The notes under the pieces: model-generated
Told to the model about the DNA's origin: nothing
What the model saw: only the letters and a program-made list of their open reading frames with translations
Database searches by the model: none
Shown here: positions 59,001-64,000 of the stretch, piece by piece
Layout: each line of letters starts with the position of its first letter
Position numbering within the stretch: position 1 is the first letter of the stretch
Assembly (NCBI GenBank): GCA_004794785.1
Contig: SJOL01007305.1
Span: forward strand, 539,073-603,072
DNA: 64,000 nucleotides
From: Opisthorchis felineus
Taxonomy: Eukaryota > Platyhelminthes > Trematoda > Opisthorchiida > Opisthorchiidae
Reading direction: 5' to 3'
Program-made: the position numbers and the translations under genes

Positions 59001-61086
59001 ATCCTGCTATTCTGCGAGTTTGTTGGAAGTATTAGGAAACGTGAGAATTTCCGAATCTGGGTTTCGCCTCATAAGTAGCTTAGAAGGAAGAATGATTCAC
59101 ACAGCTCCTGAACGCATTATGTTTGCGGAGTAGTCATTCGAGGAAGCAGTCGACACATGACCATTTGATGGGAATCTCGTCATTTAAGAACGAATGACGC
59201 TGTCTAAATACCAGTTAGACTCATTGCTGATCAGTCACCCGTGACAAAAAGGCCAATTGTTTAAACTACTGGCCGCGAGGTAAAAGGTTCTAAACTCCCT
59301 GGATTTCCGGGAGACGTTCGCCGTTGATTTTTCTCAACATGATGAAACAGCTGTGCGATGTTTCCCGGTTTTTCGGTATGGCTTAACTTCATTCGCAGAG
59401 CGAAGTCCCCATCGAAATGCTCAGTTTTTATGCTACCAGCATAGGCGGATGGGCCGGTTCTAAGCTAGAAATAGGTTTGTTATGCTGAACCCAAACACCG
59501 GTTAGTGATATGTTTGGGGCATAGTTGACGAAGTTAATTGTCTTTGTATGCGCGGAAAAGCAAAGATAATCTGGCACAATTGTCCTCTCTAGAGAAATTC
59601 GGACGCTTGCAAGTATCTAGTCCGTCTGAAAAAATGCACAAGGACCTTTCACCATTAACATGCACTGTAAAGTAGACTGCAAGGTTTTATAGAGAACTAA
59701 ACATACATTTGGGTAGTTACCTCACATGCCTGTCTTATGAAAGGTCATCTGTGACCGTGTCACAGGTATTGTACTTTTAAACCATTGGAACCGGTCAACA
59801 CATGTCCATCACGCTCTTCAATTGAGCGTTCCACCCTAGGTTGCTGCATTCCTCCGAACTGCACCTTTTCAATTGGAGTCATTATATGGCAATGAAACCA
59901 GCATCTATCTATTTTGCCAAGTGTGGAAACTGCATCATCCGAGCAATGGTGTGAGCTGCGTTCGAATACCCGTTTACCTCTATTAGCTCTGTGATGCTCA
60001 CATGACTATCCGTTACAAATCCAGAAAAATCTGTTCAGGTTCGCTTTTGTGAACACCCACTTACCGAACCATACGAAGCTATCGATTCACTCCCCACGAT
60101 AGATATATGACTACTGCACTCAATAGTTATCGGCTGATTCTAGCAGCCAATCAGCAGGCTGAACGGATGATCAAGAGTTTTGGACCGGCAGAGTGGATGG
60201 TGCTGTTTTCTTCACAGAATTAGAAAAACCACAGTCATGTGGTCTGGAATGATCGATCGAAGGATATGACATGCACGCTTTGGTATGCCTGGGAGCCGGT
60301 AGTGTAAAAATGCTAGTTAACGTGACCACAGAGGACACTCATTGAATCTTGAAGAAGAAATAGCCAATCAGGTTTGTTCGAATTCCCGTAGCCGCGTACA
60401 GTCTACGGAAACAGTCTACGTTCACAGAGCCGGTGAGTACAAGCGGACAAAATAGTTGTACCGAAAAAAACGTTCGACGATATACACCCACACAAACGGT
60501 CCCCCTCAGAAAAAAGTTAACCATATTTACACAGTGACAAGAGACTGACATTCGTATTCACTGCCCGTCAGAATTCATACTGACAGATTCTCACTGCCGA
60601 AGTAGACATACATATGTTACGGTACTGTCTGTTTACCATTTGCAAGCCTCTACTCCAATTTAAAGTGTCCTTTTCGAACTTACGAAAACGTAAAACCAGA
60701 GGAAAAATATAAACACATTTCCTTACTCGGTGCGGCAGTAGTAGTCGCTGAAAAGAAAAAAAGTAAGAGGCTGTTATTAGCGACATATTACTGATAACTG
60801 AGGTGGTTAGCTGCGGCTAAAGAAGACCATTTCATGCAATGATCCGGATTGCCAGGATGATGATGATGATGAACTGATGAACGTTTCGATGTCATGCTTA
60901 GTTAATCCCGCAGGCGCGCTCACGTGAATCTAGGGTTTAGTTAATGGATCTGATACTCATGTAAATTACTAGAGTTTCACCTGGAAACATTTTCCACAGA
61001 ATGGTACCAGCAGTTTGTGTTGATTTCACTGTAAGCGCACCATCAATAAAAGATGAAATGAAAGTTAAATCTGGTTTAGGAACCGA
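22771..61086 (-). CDS. Giant adhesion GPCR with six LamG/pentraxin-like repeats, GAIN/GPS and 7TM (5' end not found)
   Basis: Adhesion GPCRs are surface receptors that self-cleave at the GPS and are activated by a tethered peptide. Eighteen exons join on the minus strand in compatible phases: 61086-60981, 60747-60727, 58103-58011, 57917-57456, 55335-55169, 53903-53687, 51493-51222, 48875-48695, 46953-46633, 43865-43596, 43355-43050, 40262-39685, 38989-37499, 35622-35220, 30494-30281, 29431-27587, 25817-25691 and 23019-22771. They total 7,323 nt, about 2,440 residues in the visible part. Order: Thr/Pro linker; LamG 1; Thr/Pro linker; LamG 2-6; an unassigned ~70-residue segment; GAIN with GPS near residue 2096; 7TM; ~60-residue cytoplasmic tail. 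Each LamG repeat shows a Cys pair, a W-h-N-h strand and mostly an hhNG turn. No signal peptide, cadherin, EGF or HormR domain is seen. The first two exons are less certain. The family call (GAIN plus class B-like 7TM) is firm; a ligand is unknown. Confidence 0.88.
24040..25570 (-). mobile_element. RTE-type (SR2-like) non-LTR retrotransposon, 5'-truncated
   Basis: This copy sits in the last receptor intron, same strand. One open frame covers the reverse transcriptase from [16 protein letters not shown] onward. It includes [27 protein letters not shown], the catalytic YADDIAILG, and the C-terminal YGSETWPLR and [14 protein letters not shown] blocks typical of RTE elements. The frame ends at 24405; the remaining ~350 nt to the tail also resemble coding sequence in a shifted frame and end in a (ATG)n 3' tail at 24043-24059. 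The 5' break lies just before LTTVASKV, near 25570; endonuclease and 5' UTR are absent. The long intact frame suggests a fairly recent insertion. Confidence 0.85.
24405..25570 (-). pseudogene. RTE reverse transcriptase fragment
   Basis: This is the open part of the element above. The RT fingers-palm blocks, YADD active site and C-terminal thumb-like region are present, but the N-terminal apurinic endonuclease and the first RT block are missing, so it cannot be an autonomous protein. Any start codon would come from flanking DNA. Confidence 0.8.
25691..25817 (-). CDS. Receptor exon: TM6 and first half of TM7
   Basis: It runs between tgtattttgcag and TTACTG|gtgagt. It encodes [20 protein letters not shown] (TM6) and [13 protein letters not shown] (start of TM7). 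The phase matches the TM5 exon. If the donor is not used, the frame stays open for 33 more codons and ends next to the RTE insertion. Confidence 0.87.
26347..26694. mobile_element. MITE-like element with long palindrome
   Basis: It begins CTACTCATAAGGTTGCTG and contains TTCGACAGCCCACGACCGG and GGGGCTCATCAGATAGGCGC, shared with the 33.9- and 47.4-kb copies. Its right part is a near-perfect inverted repeat (about 26478-26571 and 26597-26694; arms ~95 bp, loop ~25 bp). Located in a receptor intron. Confidence 0.6.
27587..29431 (-). CDS. Receptor exon: GAIN domain, GPS, TM1-TM5
   Basis: This 1,845-nt exon holds the GAIN helical part (from [19 protein letters not shown]), the GAIN beta part, and the GPS with all four cysteines: RCVFLD, W-N-D-L-G-C and [13 protein letters not shown]. 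The scissile position would be Y|S at 28246/28245. Five hydrophobic segments follow: [19 protein letters not shown] (TM1), [18 protein letters not shown] (TM2), a TM3 with [11 protein letters not shown], a TM4 with [10 protein letters not shown], and TM5 after ECL2 Cys in LCFPG. The donor is CTGAT|gtgagt. Confidence 0.93.
28243..28251 (-). other. GPS autoproteolysis site (H-Y|S)
   Basis: Codons CAT-TAC-AGT encode His-Tyr-Ser at the cleavage triad position; family consensus is His-Leu-Ser/Thr. The following SAFAVAM matches the tethered-agonist pattern (T/S-x-F-A-V-L-M). Cleavage competence is inferred, not shown. Confidence 0.8.
30281..30494 (-). CDS. Receptor exon: unassigned segment between LamG 6 and GAIN
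   Basis: A poly-T acceptor tract (aattttttttcggtggcaag) and AGCAA|gtgaga bracket 214 nt. The phase fits both neighbours exactly (G|AA and AA|A). The translation includes [37 protein letters not shown] and [17 protein letters not shown] do not recognise a domain; there is only one Cys, so it is not a HormR domain. It may be a beta-sandwich cap to the GAIN domain. Confidence 0.7.
32525..32600 (+). repeat. (GATA)n/(AAAT)n microsatellite
   Basis: Imperfect GATA units (GATAGATAGATGGATAGATA) run into ATAAATAAATAAATAAAT and then a GAGA-rich tail. The hydrophobic minus-strand reading frame over it is an artefact of the repeat. Confidence 0.85.
33850..34110. mobile_element. MITE-like inverted-repeat element
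   Basis: The left part has GCTTATCAGGTAGGCGGAG and CAATCTTATGTTCTACTTAA; the right part has GTAGAACATAAGACTGGAGG and GACCGGTCATGGGCTTTTGA, which are inverted relatives of the left part and of the family core. Confidence 0.5.
35220..35622 (-). CDS. Receptor exon: rest of LamG-like repeat 6
   Basis: It runs between ctcactgtcatag and TTTTG|gtaagt. It contains [35 protein letters not shown] and [11 protein letters not shown] (W-I-N-I strand and LNG turn). Reading past the donor is open for ~29 codons but meets no domain, so the splice is preferred. Confidence 0.87.
36080..36290. mobile_element. Probable MITE-like family remnant
   Basis: It holds CACAAAGGCCACCTCGTTTC and GGGAGCTCACCAGGCAGGCA, resembling blocks of the 47.4- and 33.9-kb copies. 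The match is patchy. Confidence 0.35.
37499..38989 (-). CDS. Receptor exon: LamG-like repeats 4-5 and start of 6
   Basis: This is a 1,491-nt exon, phase 0 at both ends, between tccgtttcag and GAAAAA|gtgagt. Repeat 4 has [21 protein letters not shown] and LLVNGKEYV. Repeat 5 begins at FYWPFSGL and has CLINPTTC and [10 protein letters not shown], with NAG replacing the usual NG turn, so it is the most diverged. Repeat 6 opens with [20 protein letters not shown]. Two and a half repeats fused in one exon contrast with the intron-split repeats 1-3. Confidence 0.9.
39685..40262 (-). CDS. Receptor exon: end of LamG-like repeat 3 and start of repeat 4
   Basis: It runs between ttgttctccacag and GAG|gtaaga. 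It opens with [20 protein letters not shown] and GVNYG (W strand plus DG turn of repeat 3). It then has [14 protein letters not shown], and ends with [11 protein letters not shown], the Cys pair of repeat 4 that the next exon continues as [10 protein letters not shown]. Confidence 0.88.
40263..43049. other. Receptor intron, 2.8 kb
   Basis: Nothing supported. A minus-strand frame at 40323-40613 is open but lacks splice borders in the needed phase. A run of cytosines lies near 42,286. Confidence 0.45.
43050..43355 (-). CDS. Receptor exon: first half of LamG-like repeat 3
   Basis: It runs between ctggttttctag and TTGG|gtgagt. It has [20 protein letters not shown], the opening motif, and [19 protein letters not shown]. 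The true exon starts well upstream of the first in-frame start-like codon, as shown by the acceptor and phase. Confidence 0.87.
43596..43865 (-). CDS. Receptor exon between LamG-like repeats 2 and 3
   Basis: It runs between tcctgtgtctag and TTGG|gtaagg. It encodes [19 protein letters not shown] and, later, [17 protein letters not shown]. It joins at phase 1 on both sides. It probably forms the N-terminal strands of repeat 3. Confidence 0.84.
44286..45021 (-). pseudogene. FAR1/ZSWIM-type transposase-derived pseudogene
   Basis: The minus strand carries three reading-frame pieces that read on from one another. The first has [27 protein letters not shown] and [10 protein letters not shown]. The second, around 44,800, has [15 protein letters not shown]. 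The third has [29 protein letters not shown] and [13 protein letters not shown], then DIYNYLRKC. The pattern (basic N-terminus, Y-x(2)-Y-x-C, G-C-x-(V/A), h-E-H-x-H-x(2)-S, P-x(2)-R-x-L) is that of the FAR1/ZSWIM3 N-terminal domain of MULE-derived proteins. At least two frameshifts break it. It sits in receptor intron 43,866-46,632, same strand. Family assignment is from motif memory and needs a profile search. Confidence 0.55.
46485..46510 (+). repeat. AT-rich (ATT)n tract
   Basis: Imperfect TTATTAATAATATTATTATT run in the receptor intron upstream of the 46.6-kb exon. Confidence 0.6.
46633..46953 (-). CDS. Receptor exon: second half of LamG-like repeat 2
   Basis: The acceptor is cgtttatttcag and the donor is GAGC|gtaagt. 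It contains [16 protein letters not shown] and [12 protein letters not shown] (W-F-N-L strand and FNG turn). It ends with [19 protein letters not shown], the typical closing alpha/beta element of LamG_3-like modules. Confidence 0.87.
47340..47795. mobile_element. MITE-like element with nested inverted repeats
   Basis: Inner arms: about 47381-47430 and 47523-47572 (GGTACGATATTCAATATATC against ATATCTTGAATATCGTACC). Outer arms: CTAGACGTAACACACTACTC (47416) against GTGTGCTATGTCTAG near 47777-47792. The AGCCCACGACCG and ACCGGTCATTGACTG blocks are inverted relatives. Most complete member of the family in the window; in a receptor intron. Confidence 0.55.
48695..48875 (-). CDS. Receptor exon: first half of LamG-like repeat 2
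   Basis: It runs between gtctcatag and TTTG|gtgagt. It encodes [20 protein letters not shown], the repeat-opening Cys pair and aromatic strand, then [19 protein letters not shown]. It joins in phase to the next exon. Confidence 0.86.
49290..49920 (-). mobile_element. RTE 3' fragment (same family)
   Basis: The minus strand shows [40 protein letters not shown] and the same 3' region as the copy at 24.0 kb, ending in an (ATG)n tail at 49290-49304. It lacks YADD and everything upstream. It has an internal deletion of the LRWLGH region and a tandem 17-bp duplication near 49,673-49,707. It sits in the receptor intron 48,876-51,221, same strand. Confidence 0.82.
51222..51493 (-). CDS. Receptor exon: Thr/Pro linker before LamG-like repeat 2
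   Basis: An excellent acceptor (ctgtttttttttccgtcgcag) and gtaagt donor. It encodes [19 protein letters not shown], an acidic/Tyr stretch, and [10 protein letters not shown]. The first part is a mucin-like spacer; the rest may be the N-terminal edge of the next module. Confidence 0.84.
51913..51949 (+). other. 37-nt RTE 5' hairpin, copy 3
   Basis: CCCGAC pairs perfectly with GTCGGG; the inner stem is TGCCAC/GTGGTA with one G-T pair. The 7-nt bulge (ATAAAGC) on the 5' side is conserved in all copies. Confidence 0.6.
51913..52225 (+). mobile_element. RTE 5'-region copy in receptor intron
   Basis: This is the third copy of the shared 5' region, opposite in orientation to the receptor. It has the best preserved hairpin, then TCCTGCGGGTTTCACTGG, GCCAGGAAGGCCAAAG, GGAGTGTGAACACAGTAAGG and CACACTCCG. 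A short internal gap removes the GTTCATATTTATGGAAGCAG-type block present in the other two. Confidence 0.7.
53687..53903 (-). CDS. Receptor exon: end of LamG-like repeat 1
   Basis: The acceptor is aacctcctacag and the donor is CTGG|gtaaga. It opens with [10 protein letters not shown], the hhVN turn that follows the W strand of the previous exon, and ends with [20 protein letters not shown], the repeat's closing strand. Confidence 0.86.
55169..55335 (-). CDS. Receptor exon: middle of LamG-like repeat 1
   Basis: The acceptor is cgtttgtag and the donor is CTTCAG|gtaatc. It encodes [20 protein letters not shown] and later [22 protein letters not shown]-x-V-x-W is the hallmark central strand of LamG/pentraxin domains (W-x-H-h-A-x-T-W in pentraxins). 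Confidence 0.87.
57456..57917 (-). CDS. Receptor exon: start of LamG-like repeat 1
   Basis: The acceptor is cccttctctgcatcacag and the donor is ACTG|gtaaga. The 462-nt frame is open throughout and includes IFFPLDG, the strand usually found just before LamG/pentraxin modules. It also has the Cys pair with [16 protein letters not shown], the module's opening strand (C-x(5)-C-x(2)-G-h-S-h-x-h-W). A hydrophobic ORF in another frame upstream is a shadow. Confidence 0.85.
58011..58103 (-). CDS. Receptor exon: Pro-rich linker
   Basis: The acceptor is ttggtatcacag and the donor is CAAG|gtgagc. It encodes [20 protein letters not shown] then [10 protein letters not shown]. It is a Pro/Thr-rich spacer before the first LamG-like repeat. 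Phase 1 on both sides. Confidence 0.75.
60727..60747 (-). CDS. 21-bp micro-exon (TTTAAP linker)
   Basis: A very strong acceptor (ctttttttcttttcag) and a gtaagg donor bracket only 21 nt. In the phase set by both neighbours it gives A-TTTAAP-T, joining to the TTLPSF linker of the next exon, so a Thr/Pro-rich, probably O-glycosylated spacer results. Phase agreement on both sides supports it. Confidence 0.55.
60981..61086 (-). CDS. Candidate receptor exon 1 (first one traced)
   Basis: It reads [19 protein letters not shown] followed by [15 protein letters not shown], with AG before TCG at 61086 and a weaker donor CCAG|gtgaaa. The phase matches the micro-exon and the rest of the gene. The family is not recognised; it could be the end of another extracellular module. 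The weak donor and poor pyrimidine tract keep this tentative. Confidence 0.45.
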
Positions 61087-64000
61087 CTGATTTCAGCGTC
61101 ATGACGCAATTACCAGCTGGATGGACGCTGGACGCAATTTTCCAACAAAAAGCATCGCTTAACTTCTCAGAACAATAGCTAGTGGACCATTTACTTTGGT
61201 AATCTGAAGATATCTTTCGAAAGTGGACACAGCGGAAGAACCAGCCTTAATGAGAATCAACATTCCCTAATTATTTTGAGCATAACTCAAATTCGCTCAG
61301 TTTTTTAACTCTCCAATAAATATTGAGCAAACTTTACAACAGTTTGCAGGACCGAGACTCGCTAAAACTCTTATGTACAGGACTTTTGCCTTGGAGGACT
61401 TTTTCCTCCAGTATATAAACTAATGTTAAAAACCGTCTAATTCATTACTTAAAAATGTTAAAACAAAAACCTAACCTACTGAATCAAATTTACCAACTTC
61501 ACTTGATTGGATTCACCAAGAAAAGAAGAGAACTGTTCAAATGAGAGTGATGTGAACGTCAAAGCTAGGACACTTCAAAAACCCTGTATGTTAAGCGACA
61601 ATGATGCAATGGACAGTGAAGTTAAAAACCAAGAAATAACCTTTATAAGGGAAAATGAATTTCCCGGCGGTTGTATCTTACCCATATACATAGCACATTT
61701 TCGTCGAATTTAGATTCATTTTGGTTTAAAGTAGTTACTGACTTTTTTATGTGTCTAGGTCCTCAAGGTTTAGGGCGTCTTTTGGGTTCTCTGGCACACT
61801 ACGTCAAAGCCTTTCAGTTTTCGGGAAGGGATAGCCGACTAAAATAGAGAGCTGTGAGGAAGGTATTTTGACTGTTTCCGTAAACGTTGAGCTGCAGCTC
61901 CACGGCCATAAAAGGTCTTCAAAATTTCTTCTCTACCGGGTACCGTCCTCCCTCCTGTCAACTTTTCATAAGGTAGAATTCAACAGCTTTCCTGCAGTTT
62001 GCGGAAAGCGTGTTTACAATAGACATATTTTGATAAGTCACCAAGCAGGTGGGTTTAGCTATTTGAGCAATAAAATCCCTTGATTATGGAAACGCATGGA
62101 GTAGCATGAATATAACCGTGGAACTGAAAAGTAGCACGTTGCTCTCCCTCTCGAAAATCCTATGAAAATTCTGAACATAACACGAAGATGGGACTATACA
62201 TCGTGACACATGTGAAACCGAAACAACGGATGCGATTGTCGATCATTTTTAAGTTTCGCAACTTGACTAGCTAGCGAAGGAACGCAGCGGTGAGTTCTTC
62301 TAAATTCCCGTGTTTGCGTATTTGTGCGTTTCAAGCTCTGCTTGAAACTTACGTAGGCTTCGCTCATGTGCGTGAGCGCACCAGTGCTCGGTAATATAGA
62401 TAATTCAGTCACTTTTCGGATATCGGATATCAGTAGCGTCAAGTGAAGCTGTAACTGAAACATTTAGAAAATACGTCAAACGGGTTCGGGTAAGGCAACT
62501 GATCGATTAGAACTTGAAGACCACACCCATCGAAAGGCCCTGAAATAGGGTCACTCGACTAAATTTCGGTAAGCTCCACTGTTTACAAAACTATTGAATT
62601 ACATTTCAGCTAAAAGGCCTAATCATCCGGTGAAAATGTAGTTGATCTAACCAACCGATCGCCATCTTTTTGGACCCAACAACACATGGACTGCGAGTTT
62701 GACTGCCAAACGTATATCACATTGAAACAGGTAACCGGACAGCAAGAAGCTTAGGAAACTGAGGTCTTCCATCCTGATCGGGTATTATAAGGAGGGATTA
62801 GACGAATCAGTCATCTAAACATTTTGGCGTGAGCACTGTTAAATCGATTGAGTCATATAAACCTATTGATTAATCATGTAGCGTATCATGTAGCCATCCT
62901 TGCTGGGGACCTTTGAGTCGGATACTCCTGTTGACATCTTGCGACCACTATAGCAGATGAAAAGCACGCATTTCTGAACCCAGGTTTTCACTAGTTGGTT
63001 AGCGCGAAGTTTTTTGCACTTAAAGAACAACGTCTCAGTGACCTGAGTGGTCCATAAAAAAACTCCCATAATAAATTCACCTAGTTAAGGAGGTTTTCTC
63101 AGATAGCATTGACAAGGAATGTCTAGAGTTTGGAGCGAAAGAACAATGTGTTTTCCAGGGATACTGAGAACAAAAGATGTGGATGTGCAAAAAGGCTTAA
63201 CAGTTCTAGAAAAATTAATCTAAACAGGAACTTTTGAAGTAAGAGAGAATGTTGACGATGACAAAATAAGAAACCAGTCAGCCAAACCAAGTTGACCTCA
63301 ATAAAAACCAACTTGATGCGCATTCAAGAAGGAATATGCGTGAAACAAATTCTATTTTTGCCACACTAAGCGAATGCAATTTGACTGTTTTTTGACTGTT
63401 TCTGGTAAGTTGGCTTCTATGGCGTATTTATATCAAATCGATTAAAGGAAATAACACATCCCGGAAGTTTGGAACCAACTGTAACTGTTTACAAACACCC
63501 TTCACCTGCTGAGTAAAACTGCCAAGAAGAACTGGCGTGTATGCAACTGGAGAGGAAGGGAGCTAGCCGTCAGAATGTTGCCCAGCACATATCCGTTGTG
63601 AGACAGAACCGAAAATGCATGCTTTGGTCCCTAATTTATAATCTTGCCAAGCACTCTAAAATTTAAGCATAGCGCCGGCTTTTGTGTTGACGTAATCAAA
63701 ACAAATCAAGTTTCCACAGAATGCAATTTTTACAGAAATCGTTTTTTCAATACAGTCTACTGCGCACTTTCAGAACCGAAAATTTGGATACGTGAATAAA
63801 TGCAGGATTAGATGATTGTTATTGAATAAATAAATAATGCCGGAACAATCTGAATGTATCAAATGAATGGCTGACTGATGCTATCTAAAGAGGATGCGTG
63901 AATCAAAACAAAACTTCATGGGTGACGAAAGGAATGACGAACTCAGTCCACAAGAAATGTGTGCCAGAGATGTTTTCTTATGAGTGAATGCTCTAACTGT
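61087..64000. other. Right flank, presumably 5' part of the receptor gene
   Basis: No signal-peptide exon can be supported. A possible exon on the minus strand around 63,075-63,165 (acceptor ttttgttctcag, reading YPWKTHCSFAPNSRHSLSML, donor ag|gtgaat) is too weak to call. Sequence is AT-rich. Confidence 0.35.

Larger units (their letters stand above)
55336..60726. other. Receptor introns around the 57.5-58.1 kb exons
   Basis: Introns 55336-57455 and 58104-60726 flank the two exons at 57456-58103. I see no repeats or additional exons beyond those listed. Confidence 0.45.

Noticed and set aside
60361..60440. B-box-like TTCGAATTCCCG and a short tandem repeat suggesting another tRNA-like element
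   Set aside because: No A box or cloverleaf pairing; the tandem unit (GTCTACGGAAACA/GTCTACG) is too short to interpret.
62194..62463. Minus-strand frame with a gtaagt donor near 62,350 as an upstream receptor exon
   Set aside because: The frame required to join the next exon contains a stop shortly upstream and no usable acceptor lies between.
63123..63323. Hydrophobic minus-strand frame beginning MRIKLVFIEVNLVWLTG as the receptor signal peptide
   Set aside because: No donor in the right phase after the hydrophobic stretch; AT-rich DNA easily yields such frames.

Overview
The window is eukaryotic and almost certainly metazoan: short coding exons with consensus GT-AG borders and matching phases are scattered through long introns full of degraded repeats. 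The repeat content (an RTE-type non-LTR retrotransposon of the SR2 kind, a tRNA-derived SINE, palindromic MITE-like elements) and the gene structures fit a flatworm, most likely a digenean trematode. That assignment is inference; nothing here names the species.

Two genes face each other tail to tail. On the + strand, from the left edge to 20,036, lies the C-terminal part of tubulin-folding cofactor D (TBCD): one exon at 2,523-2,648, a weak 51-bp candidate at 8,256, and eight phase-consistent exons from 9,188 to the stop at 20,034-20,036. On the - strand, from at least 61,086 down to the stop at 22,771, lies a very large adhesion G-protein-coupled receptor. I could join 18 exons (7,323 nt, exactly divisible by 3, about 2,440 residues) with every splice phase compatible. 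Its ectodomain carries six laminin-G/pentraxin-like repeats and Thr/Pro-rich linkers. It is followed by a GAIN domain with a GPS cleavage motif (C-x-C-T-H-Y-S) and seven membrane segments split over the last three exons. The signal peptide and the true 5' end are not identified.

The non-coding part is rich in mobile elements. RTE copies: a chimeric + strand copy at 3,084-4,345; 5'-region copies at 1,690 and 51,913; and 5'-truncated - strand copies at 24,040-25,570 and 49,290-49,920, both in receptor introns. Three RTE 5' regions share a 37-nt two-part hairpin. A tRNA-derived SINE is present in four copies, one with a 15-bp target-site duplication. A palindromic MITE-like family has at least five members, one with ~95-bp arms. 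A frameshifted FAR1/ZSWIM-type transposase-derived pseudogene lies at 44,286-45,021. Microsatellites are minor.

Functionally, TBCD acts in alpha/beta-tubulin dimer assembly, and the receptor is probably an adhesion or mechanical sensor at the cell surface. Nothing suggests the two work together; they are simply convergent neighbours. The most unusual object is the receptor, whose combination of six LamG-like repeats with a GAIN/7TM module I do not recognise as a named family.
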